A DNA stretch of 64,000 bases from NCBI GenBank assembly GCA_963573305.1, contig OY754330.1:806001-870000 (forward strand), in the 5' to 3' direction. Below, piece by piece: positions 55,976 to 64,000 of the stretch (positions within the stretch are counted from its first letter, which is position 1; each line of letters opens with the position of its first letter). Both the position numbers and the translations under genes were made by a program. This DNA comes from Pyrrhosoma nymphula. Its lineage: Eukaryota; Arthropoda; Insecta; Odonata; Coenagrionidae. The notes below the pieces were generated by a model, which saw only the letters and a program-made list of their open reading frames with translations, did not search any database and was not told where the DNA came from.

Positions 55976-57175
55976 ATGGTTGAGTTAAATCAGTCTAAGC
56001 AAGTATAAGCGAGAGAGAGGAAATATAATTCTAAGCAAGAGGGAGGAAAATTTAGGTTGTCGTTACACTCACATATGTATGAAATATCGATTAGAATGTC
56101 GAAGTAGAATGTTTTCTTTGGAAAACGATGAAGGCACGACAGTCTTTATGCAACGAAAATGGTATTATGAATACCACAGAAGACTATTTAAGGAAGTGGA
56201 ATAGCATATTTTCCCTTCTTTAATCAGGTAGACCGAGGAGTAAACTGTGGGATGCGGGGGAACCCCCGCCCTCACGAAACTCGGGTGAAAAGACCTACCG
56301 ACCACGGGACCTCTCCTTCTCTCCCACTCCCAGCAGTATACAATGTCGCCGCCTCATTCCATCCAAATTCCTTCGCAGGTCTCGCTGGGAAGTCCACCCT
56401 TTCCGACAAGCTGAGGAGGTGGAAGGGGCTTTCTTTCACTTCTGAGCATTTATTGCCCACCCGGTGTTGGCGAGTGTGCGAATCCAGCACAGCCAGTTGT
56501 TAGTCCACGATAGATTTACGCTCGAAATTGAGCAAAACAAGCATTGAAAAACAAATTGGTCGATTTCACCAAACGCATAGGAAGAGTGCGAAAATTCATT
56601 TTTAAATCCGCACGTCCCTCCTCTTCCTTGCTTTTATATGAAAAGATTCGCAAAATAAATGTGGAAGTCCAACGACCTACCCGCGAAACTGGGACACGTA
56701 TCATTTCGTATCTGCCACAGCTCTTCCCATTGCGGAGTTGGAGGAACGATGATAATTCCACATGCCATTTTGCCATCAATCGGTATGGCATAATGAACTT
56801 AGTGAGGCTAGGTAGTACCATAGTGACAAATGTGAATACCTTTTCCCTACCTTTCCCTCGTTTCACCTTTTTTTAATTCTTTACGTTTCCAAACTATACT
56901 ACGCCAGGTTTATTTCCTTACCATTCTAAACTATTTCAAACCTTTGGAAACATAGTATTTCTATAATACGTTTCGTGATAGTTTCATTTTTTTATTTACA
57001 GAGAAAGTATGTATTATATGAAATACAATTGACCGTATTCATAATGGTTCCGCTGCGATGATTCGGCGTGTTTGAATGCGCTTTTGTTTCATTGCGGTTA
57101 ATTAATAAGAGTCACTCGTATAGTCATTGTAAAAAAATAATAAAGACTATTTGCAACTTCTTTCCAATGCGATGT

Positions 57176-57345
57176 AAACAACACATAGTCCGACTGTGAA
57201 AAGCGCAAGAGTTGATATTTGAAGGGTGTCCTGGGAAATCATTTTGATAAAAGAGTCTCTGCCTCTCGACACAAGTTCAATAAAAATTATGGAGAATTAG
57301 GTTGCAGTGTAATATACGCCGGTGAGACGTAGTGGTGCCAAGCTG
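57176..57345 (+). repeat. Internal direct repeat of the long-TIR element, copy 1
   Basis: About 170 bases (AACACATAGTCCGACTGT, GAAGGGTGTCCTGGG, CGGTGAGACGTAGTGGTGCC) recur at 57817-58001 in the same orientation with about 10-15% difference. Confidence 0.75.
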
Positions 57346-57816
57346 TTGTGAACGAGCGATATTTACCCCACTGAAATTCGCAGATATTTCCCTCTTTCTT
57401 CCTCACTCATAAGCAAACGGAAGCCTAAAACGACCAGATCGAATGGAAGGGGCGATCAGCATAAACACCACTTCTTCCTTCCTTCGGCCTCCAGCCGAAA
57501 AAGAAGCCGCAGGCCCCTTTCAGGTCACTTTTTAGAGGGGTACAGCCTTTCTTCAAGCCAGGATGGAGGGGAGGGTTGTTTCGTTCGGAATATTTATTGC
57601 CCGCCCAGAAAAGAATGGATGGGGTCGTCAGGATCTTGCCTCTTTGCAAAGATCCTGGATAATTGAGTGAAAGCTGAACTCACTAATTGAGAGGACTGAA
57701 GAAGCATTAGAGATTTTAAGGTGAATTCATAAGAGTCACTTGCAGATTCAAGTTAAAAAAACAAAAACGAGAGAAAACATGCGATGCAAACTCCAGTAGC
57801 TAATGCAACGTTTTTC

Positions 57817-58001
57817 AAATGCGATGTAAGCAACACATAGTCCGACTGTCAAAAGCGCAAGGGTTGATAATTGAAGGGTGTCCTGGGTAATCATTTTGAT
57901 AAGTCTCTGCCTCTCGATACAAGATCATTAGGAATTATGGAGCATTCGGTCATTAGGTCGCAGTGTAATAAAAGCCGGTGAGACGTAGTGGTGCCAAGTT
58001 T
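57817..58001 (+). repeat. Internal direct repeat of the long-TIR element, copy 2
   Basis: Second copy of 57176-57345, 641 bases downstream. The presence of a direct duplication inside the element suggests it grew by internal rearrangement or nested insertion. Confidence 0.75.
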
Positions 58002-59117
58002 CGACATTGCATGGCAATAAGATGTGTCTGTCCGGCAACCAGTAAATTTATTCCCCAGTAATTTCTACCTCAATACAAAAACTGAGCGCAGGCATAATTC
58101 AAAGATTTAGTTGTTCGAAATTGGTGTCCAAAGCATTCGATAAGCATTAAGCTATTTTAATCATTATTTGAAGTAAATAAATCTCCTAAGTGAAAGTTTC
58201 ATTACTATTCGCAGGGAAAAATATCTAATTAAATATCGAAGACGCGTAGTCGCATTATTCTAAACGCGACAAAGGAATAAGAACTGGATATGAAAGAAAA
58301 ATTCATTGCTTTTTATTGATACCATTAAGAGGATATTCCTAGCGCATTTATACATCGCCGCTAGAAACATTTTGCCCGTAATTTTCGCGAGAATAGGATG
58401 TATTACAATTCGAGCCTGACATCGTCAGCTACAGTACTGCAGAATCAAGGGATCTGGTTTCGAATCCTAGTCCAGACAATTGATTATTCTCATTAGAAAT
58501 TTGACATATTCGTGAAGTAAATTGCGTCATCAAATTCCACTCATGCCGCGTATATCCATGCACCAGGCGAGATTGAAGAAGCACTTAAATGCACTATCTA
58601 AAATGTTAAACAAACTCAACAAATAATAATAATAGGAATGTAGGCACCACAATGAAATACATATAACGAAAATACATCAACACTTCAATCATTTTTGACG
58701 CTAATAATTTCGCGTAAGAAAAAAGTATGTTAAAAAACGAAACGAGCCGTAGCTTGCTGGGCCGTGTTAGGATTTCCTTCATGTAGCAGTTGTCAACTGC
58801 GAAAGATCTTTGAGCGACCGAACCAAGCCATTGCCCTTTCATTCTCGCCCAGTCATAAAGCAAACGGAAGCCCGGACCCTACCCCTCCCCTCACAAAATA
58901 TCCTTTCGCGGGCCAAAATCTTCCTTCCGTCGGCCTTTCTACTTGCCCGACTACGGGAAGGAGGGGTTCTCGTTCTCGCCCCCCCCCCTCACGGAGGGGG
59001 GGGGGGGGCGCAGTGTTGACACATTTCCCCAAAGTGCGGACTTGGAACTTTTTCGGCTCCGAGGTGGTAACATTTTTTTGAACGGCTCCGAGGTGGTAAT
59101 TTTTTAATGAACAGGAC

Positions 59118-59628
59118 TACTACGGTTGAAGCGATCACAGGAATAAAATAAAGGAAATTGACTGCCGAACCGATAGATTTAAAATGCCATTTTTCCCACG
59201 TACAATAAGGGATCATAATAGTTGCGATAGATCAATCACTTGAAACTCCCACCCTCAATAGGTAGAGTAGAATTTTCACTTGTGCTTAATAACACCACAT
59301 AATTACTAACTCTTCACACCGGTCGATTAGTCCGGCATTATTTTATTTTGTTCTTTGCATGAGGTAGCATCTCTTAGTTTTAATAATTAACAGTATCAGT
59401 AATATTAACCACTAGATGTGTTGTATGTTCTTTTACGTATCACTCTCCCAGTTTCCGGTTGGACTGCGCACTGTTCTCCTGACTACTTTTGGCCTACGCT
59501 TAGAGCCAGGGGGAGCGTGCGAGGTTCGGATTTGTTCTGGGACGAGTGCTGCATGCCTGGTGTGGAATCACCCCTTGCCACACACCCTAGTGGTGGCTTG
59601 CACGGTACATCGTAGATGTAGATTAAAA
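59118..59628 (+). mobile_element. CR1-B copy, right part
   Basis: Resumes at TACTACGGTTGAAGCGATCA (the YYG-SDH segment) and runs through the ORF2 end and the B 3' UTR to CCCCTTGCCACACACCCTAG, GTGGTGGCTTGCACGGTAC and the tail GTAGATGTAGAT. It completes the element at 53660. Confidence 0.87.
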
Positions 59629-59680
59629 GTAACGGGATTATCTGGGACGGAGAAAGCAAAGCTGGTCATAAATAGGGTAT
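59629..59680 (+). mobile_element. RTE-like scrap, left piece
   Basis: GGACGGAGAAAGCAAAGCTG aligns with GGACAAAGAAAGCGAAGCTG of the RTE copy at 30854. The homologous sequence continues at 60669, so CR1 sequence was inserted in between. Confidence 0.65.
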
Positions 59681-59682
59681 CT

Positions 59683-60440
59683 ATATCTATATCTACAAAA
59701 TACCCCGCAAGCCACCTCAGGGGTGTGTGGCAGGGGGTGAGTATTCACCAGTATGCATTACACTATACCCTACAAATAGTGTAACTACGTCTAATTATGC
59801 ATTAGCATTAATCACTAATGTTTGTCACGAGGTGAAGCCTCACAAGCATGCACTACTACACTACAGATATTATCACAATGGAGAGGGACATTTAATATAT
59901 ATGTATTTTGCAACTACAATAATGGACAGAGACTAAAGACTTATGTAGAAAACATGCACGGCCTGCTGTTAGTACTAGGTAACAGATAAGGATTCAAGTA
60001 TTGTGGAGCACTACTACTACTAAGAGCTACACTACCTAACGACAAACCTAGATAAAAGTCTCAATGGCAGCTGTTATGGTCCCTTATCGTTCGTGGGAAA
60101 AATGACATTTTAAATCTGTCCGTTCTGCAGTCTAGTTCCCTAATTTTACTCTCATTTCACTCTACATCTACCGTAGTATGTCGGATTTCGTAAAATATTA
60201 TCTACGTCATCAGATAATAGACTGGCTTGGAACTTACATAATAGATTGAGTCTACTATTTAATCGACAGTCTGAAAGCTTTTCCCATCCCAGTTGCTGCA
60301 AAAGGTCAGTAACACTAACGAGATTATCATAACGGCCTTTAACGAATCTTGCCGATCTTCGCAGCACGCGTTCTAACTCAGTTTCCAAGCCTATGTCATA
60401 AGGATCCCAACTACTGGCAGCATATTCCAAGTGTGGTCTA
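59683..60440 (-). mobile_element. CR1-A2 3' half, minus strand
   Basis: Tail and hairpin at the left (TATCTACAAAATACCCCGCA, GTGTGTGGCAGGGGGTGAG), a complete A2 3' UTR, then the ORF2 C-terminus (60430-60152) with LERVLRRSARFVKGRYDN and QQLGWEKLSDCRLNSRLN. A2 copies differ most from A1 in this 3' UTR. Confidence 0.87.
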
Positions 60441-60668
60441 CTCCGTAGAGATTTGTCGACTAGTGATCAAAATTCAATATTTGAAAAACACAAACTGTCC
60501 AGAGCCACCACAAAGGAAGCCTTTCGGAATGCATTCATGGATTCCAAAAGAAACACATTAGCAGAACAAGTATTATTATTAGGTATAGTGTAATGCCTGT
60601 TGGTGACTATTCACGCCCTGCCACACACACTCGAGGTGGCTTGCAGGGTATTCTGAATAGACGTAGAT
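60441..60668 (+). mobile_element. CR1-A2 fragment, plus strand, internally deleted
   Basis: 60441-60570 codes for the ORF2 linker (LSRATTKEAFRNAFMDSKRN is readable), joined directly to the last 90 bases of the 3' UTR (GCCCTGCCACACACACTCGA, GGTGGCTTGCAGGGTATTCT). It lies head to head with the preceding minus-strand copy. Confidence 0.8.
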
Positions 60669-60725
60669 AAAAGTAGGAGGGCACAAACTGGAGCAAATAG
60701 AGCATTCAATTACCTGGGTCATAAG
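60669..60725 (+). mobile_element. RTE-like scrap, right piece
   Basis: AGTAGGAGGGCACAAACTGG aligns with AGTAGGAAGTCACAAACTGG of the RTE copy, continuing exactly from the left piece at 59680. Confidence 0.65.
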
Positions 60726-62340
60726 CAATATTCATCTCAACGTTACCAAACTTCTTTTTATTGCGGAGCTAGTCTGTTATTTCAGTTTCTTTTTTAATGT
60801 ATCAAGGTTGAGATAATGGCATTAAACATGCATAAAGAAAAATAATCCAAAGTATAATTATTATACAAACAGAAAAACAACTATGGTAATTTTACGTGAT
60901 GAGTTCATGCGATGGTTTCAATTGCCAAAAACTGGCTTTTGAAGGCACCACTCAGTATTACTGAGTTTAAAGGTTTAAAGAGATATAACGCCCGAAGTTG
61001 CTCTGCCTTCACGGCCAGTATTGATAGTATGGGGAAAATGGCTAAATCCTGCATTATACCTGCAGATAAAGCTATTGAAATACGTGAGGTATGTGACAGG
61101 AATAATGTGCGCCTCCGATACATGAGTTGGCACGTCTTTTTCACCCAAATAAAGGTTCACTATTGTAACCGATTTCACTTATCTTTTACACTAATTGTCA
61201 ATTCTGTCTATAAGAAAATTAAGCCATCATGGCGCATGAGTAGGTTTTCTTTAGGCAACAGAATATCTGGATGAAGAAGAAGCAAACTGCATTCTCGAAT
61301 CCAAAGCTGCGGAGTTGAATCTCGATGTCGACGCAGATCCTACGTTTATCAGATGCAATTTTGGTTAACTACCGTCGATCATGCCATCGCTGGAGGCAAG
61401 AGAACTACTCCTTGCAACGGCTACAGAGAAAATCTGAAATGTGGAGGGTGACCTTTTTGATATACCAAGTGATGTGGGAAAATCCATTGCTCAAGAATTT
61501 AAGACGTTATACAGATAAACCCTGGATGGGAATGCATTAGTTTGGTTGAAAACATTTCATGAGGAAATTATATGGCTCTAATACTAAAGAAGAACTGTTG
61601 CTGAGATATATTACCAAAAGCTTAATTTTTCTTATTGGGGAAATAAATTTTAACGAAGCTAGAAATCCATTCAGGGCTATTTACAACGAAAAATATCAAG
61701 TTGTTACTGCATTTCAATGCCAATTAATCGCTTCGTGCTTTTTTATGCTTATATTGCCGATGTGAAGGTCTTTAATTGCAAGAATTGTCTATCGTCCCGA
61801 ATTTTGATTTCCGCGTCTACATAAGTTATTTTAATTTGTTATTTCGTCGCATTGTTGCCCGTTTTATTTCTGAGGGGCACAAAAGAGCTCTCAAATGTAA
61901 TTTTTTTTACTTCTAGATGAACAGTTAAATGAAGCTGAGGTGTAAGCGCCGGTCTCTTCAATTTCGCCATTGGCCTCATCCCATTCTTGTACCCTGCATT
62001 CGCACTACCCGGTACAACACGACTTTCAGTCAGCAGTGCCTCGTTTCCAAATAATGGTAAGCTACAACAATATCCTCCTCCGACGAGCTCATGATTACAA
62101 CTGAGAGACGGAAAAACGTCACCGTCTTATATTTTACCACTTGACGTATCGCGCGTCGTATCACTACAATGTGCACTCGAATGTCGCAGGGTCAAATATC
62201 GTGCCGCGCAACCTCCATCAAGTAGTTACAATGTTGTGTGTTGCATCCCTGCACCCACCGACCGACCAGGACCGACCTATTTTTAGTGCCTATTTTGACA
62301 TTTTTAGTGCCTATTTCTTCATGTTTAGTGCCTAAATGTC
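60726..62340. other. Unassigned sequence
   Basis: No known element recognised. It contains the decayed open frame noted at 61255-61563. Near 62280-62335 a short motif, TTTTTAGTGCCTATTT, occurs three times in slightly different forms. Confidence 0.4.
61255..61563 (+). pseudogene. Decayed reading frame of unknown origin
   Basis: One frame reads ATEYLDEEEANCILESKAAE, then LNLDVDADPTFIRCNFG, a stop, LPSIMPSLEARELLLAT, a stop, then VEGDLFDIPSDVGKSIAQEF and TLDGNALVWLKTFHEE after another stop. Acidic, protein-like composition continues across four stops without a frame change, which suggests an old coding sequence. It is preceded by a splice-acceptor-like GGTTTTCTTTAG ending at 61254. I do not recognise the family. 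It could be a host exon fossil or part of an unidentified mobile element. Confidence 0.3.
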
Positions 62341-62354
62341 CTCAGCTTAGTTAT

Positions 62355-62455
62355 GACACTAACACAGATAAGCATTACTAATACCACTATCACATGATAT
62401 ACCAACCAATGTACGCAGAAGACCAAGTAATTCGGGGTGAAGTATTAGTAATTTC
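62355..62455 (-). mobile_element. CR1-B 3' UTR scrap
   Basis: A diverged version of the B 3' UTR in reverse (AAGCATTACTAATACCACTA, GGGGTGAAGTATTAGTAAT). Confidence 0.5.
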
Positions 62456-62467
62456 GATCCAAATGCT

Positions 62468-62562
62468 CCAAGGGAGAAATACATATATAGGCTAAATCTT
62501 TTGCGCAGGTTTGAAGCAGACAATTTTATTCAGGACGTTCAACGTATTTTGCTAGAGCCGAC
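62468..62562 (+). mobile_element. CR1-B ORF2 scrap
   Basis: REKYIYRLNLLRRFEADNF and DVQRILLEPT are readable, matching the B protein near the end of ORF2. It is cut at 62562 by the insertion of the young A1 copy, whose tail starts at 62563. Confidence 0.75.
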
Positions 62563-64000
62563 TTCTACATCTACATCTACATCTACATATTACCCTGCGA
62601 GCCACCTCTAGGGTGTTTGGCAGGGGGTGACAAGTCACCAAAATGCAGCATGCAAGCGGACCGCCACATGCACACCGCACGGTCATGAATATTAAGGATA
62701 CTAACCAATTCCATCATTAACTAAAAACCATCATACAGCATGCAAGAGAATCCCCACATGCACGCCACACATGTACGATGACATATAATTTTCTTCATGC
62801 TACTTAAGAGGGCAATCTGCCTATGAAGCTAGAACATGCAAAACATGCTGTTAGAATCACCATAAAACTCCGCAAACATGCTTTAAGAAATACATAAGTT
62901 AGTAAGCTACACTACCAGTCAACTAATCTATTTCTAAGTCCTTACACAGCCGTTATAGTCTCTTATCGCTCGCGGAAAAAACGACATTTTGAATCTATCT
63001 GTTCTACAGTCTATCTCTCTTATTTTATTTTTATGAACTAATCTACCATAGTACGTTGGCGGTCGTAAAATATGATCAACTTCGTCGGAAAATAAACTAC
63101 TCTTGAATTTACATAATAGATTTAGTCTTGTTTTCAATCTACGGTCTGACAGTGATTCCCATCCGAGTTGTTCTAAGAGGTCAGTAACACTAACAAGACT
63201 ATCGTAACGGCTTTTCACGTACCTGGCTGCTCTTCTCTGTACACGTTCTAACTCTGTTTTTAAGCCTGTTTCATGAGGATCCCAAACACTGGAAGCATAT
63301 TCTAAATGGGGTCTAACGAGGGAGAAGTAGCTTATTTCTCTCACTTTGTCGTCGCACTTGCCTAGAATTCTTTTAACAAATCCCAATTTACGATTAGCTT
63401 GACCTGTTATTTCCCGAATATGTTTATTCCACGATGGATCATTATTGAGCCAAACTCCGAGATATTTTACGGATTCTACCGTCTCTAATTGGGTATCCTG
63501 AATGAAATAGCTCTGTTGTGGGGATTTATTTTTCCCCCAGAATTTCATTACTACGCATTTTTTCAAATTTAACTCTAGCTGCCACGCATCGCACCATGCT
63601 TGGATTGCAGTAAGGTCGTTCGTTAGTTTATCCTTATCTTCACTGCTACGGATTTCCCTGTATACTACAGCGTCGTCTGCAAATAATCGAACTTTACTGT
63701 CTATTATGTCACCAATATCGTTGATATAGAGTAGGAAGAGGAGTGGGCCTATGACACTACCCTGAGGGACGCCAGATGTGACTCTAACTTCGTTGGAGGC
63801 TACGCCGTCTAATACTACTCTTTGCACGCGATCGCTCAAAAGTTCTCTGACCCAGGAAATTACATCATCGTCTAGGCCGTATGATTTTAGTTTTACTAAT
63901 AACTTATCGTGGGGCACTTTATCAAATGCTTTTTTGAAATCAAGAAAAATCGCGTCCACTGGAATGTTGTCCTCTCCGGAGACTAAAATATCGTGGGCAA
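62563..64000 (-). mobile_element. Second young CR1-A1 copy, cut by the window edge
   Basis: Starts with the tail CTACATCTACATCTACATCT (four 6-bp units), then the A1 hairpin (ACCCTGCGAGCCACCTCTAG) and the complete A1 3' UTR and ORF2 C-terminal half. It is inserted into a CR1-B scrap. The remaining 5' part lies beyond 64000. Confidence 0.92.
62934..63998 (-). CDS. CR1-A1 ORF2, C-terminal 355 residues (partial)
   Basis: The frame is open from the window edge to the stop at 62934. It includes the reverse transcriptase from the FLDFKKAFDKVPHDK block (catalytic Asp), SGVPQGSVIGPLLFLLYIND and RLFADDAVVYREIR (Asp pair), to the end NGCVRT. Over 341 residues it differs from the intact copy at 40071-43226 at only about six positions: Asp to Glu in QLELNL, Asn to Lys in NKSPQQ, Arg to Trp and Leu to Pro in VWLNNDPSW, Asn to Asp in GKCDDK, and Asp to Val in RLVHKN. 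The frame is unbroken. Whether the whole element is intact cannot be seen from this window. Confidence 0.9.
   Translation of the reverse strand, partial: AHDILVSGEDNIPVDAIFLDFKKAFDKVPHDKLLVKLKSYGLDDDVISWVRELLSDRVQRVVLDGVASNEVRVTSGVPQGSVIGPLLFLLYINDIGDIIDSKVRLFADDAVVYREIRSSEDKDKLTNDLTAIQAWCDAWQLELNLKKCVVMKFWGKNKSPQQSYFIQDTQLETVESVKYLGVWLNNDPSWNKHIREITGQANRKLGFVKRILGKCDDKVREISYFSLVRPHLEYASSVWDPHETGLKTELERVQRRAARYVKSRYDSLVSVTDLLEQLGWESLSDRRLKTRLNLLCKFKSSLFSDEVDHILRPPTYYGRLVHKNKIREIDCRTDRFKMSFFPRAIRDYNGCVRT

Larger units (their letters stand above)
55365..59117. mobile_element. 3.75-kb DNA element with ~500-bp inverted termini
   Basis: Left (55365-55856) and right (58568-59117) ends are inverted copies: AGTCCTGTTCATTAAAAAAT, repeated TTACCACCTCGGAGCC blocks, AAATGTGTCAACACTGCGCC, a C/G-rich patch, GCCGACGGAAGGAAGA, and so on inward to TTGTTGAGTTTG. 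The TTACCACCTCGGAGCC block occurs twice in each end. The element splits the CR1-B reading frame, which joins correctly when it is removed. TAC (or TA) is repeated at both edges. No transposase is encoded and the interior is a mosaic of further repeats. It is non-autonomous, possibly foldback-like; superfamily undetermined. Confidence 0.82.

Noticed and set aside
1..64000. Naming the species
   Set aside because: The combination of CR1, PLE, RTE and IS630-like elements fits arthropods, but I have no diagnostic host gene.

Overview
The window is eukaryotic and, judging from its repeat content, comes from an arthropod, probably an insect. I cannot name the species. I find no host gene I would defend. 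Nearly everything recognisable is repetitive: a satellite array at the left edge, then about 56 kb of mobile elements inserted into one another. No rRNA operon, functional tRNA, CRISPR array or bacterial-style operon is present.

Layout. (1) 1-8124 is an uninterrupted 24-bp tandem satellite with a higher-order organisation. (2) 8.1-19.5 kb holds truncated CR1-type 3' ends, an L2/CR1-group retrotransposon fragment with clean target duplications, several short terminal-inverted-repeat (TIR) elements, and the 3' end of a Penelope-like element (PLE). (3) 19.6-30 kb is rich in short DNA-transposon-like elements, including a family with TTAA ends, a long hairpin, and PLE fragments with hammerhead-ribozyme-like motifs. 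(4) 30.6-37.2 kb has an RTE-like retrotransposon inside a TTAA element, a 5S-rRNA-derived SINE with a 16-bp target duplication, and more CR1 ends. (5) 37.75-43.57 kb is a full-length, apparently intact CR1-group retrotransposon. ORF1 has a coiled coil and an SGNH/GDSL esterase domain; ORF2 has an APE endonuclease and a reverse transcriptase. It sits inside an older CR1 copy. (6) 45.06-51.31 kb is an older, near-full-length CR1 copy on the minus strand, broken by stops, frameshifts and a TIR element. (7) 51.6-60.7 kb has a truncated IS630/Tc1-like transposase, and a third CR1 subfamily split by a 3.75-kb element with about 500-bp inverted termini. (8) 62.56-64 kb is a second young CR1 copy, nearly identical to the intact one and cut by the window edge.

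How the parts relate. Three CR1 subfamilies can be told apart by their 3' ends: A1 (young), A2 (older) and B. All end in a short stem-loop followed by a GTAGAT-type tail, and A and B differ by a compensatory base-pair change, so the hairpin is probably the recognition signal of the reverse transcriptase. In the intact A1 copy, ORF2 has no ATG upstream of its endonuclease. It is open in the -1 frame across the end of ORF1, where a canonical slippery heptamer (T TTT TTA) lies in register. This suggests that ORF1-ORF2 is expressed by -1 frameshifting. I consider this the most interesting observation in the window.

Limits. Element boundaries are read by eye from sequence similarity within the window and may be off by several to tens of bases. 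Superfamily names for non-coding TIR elements are inferred from termini and target duplications only.
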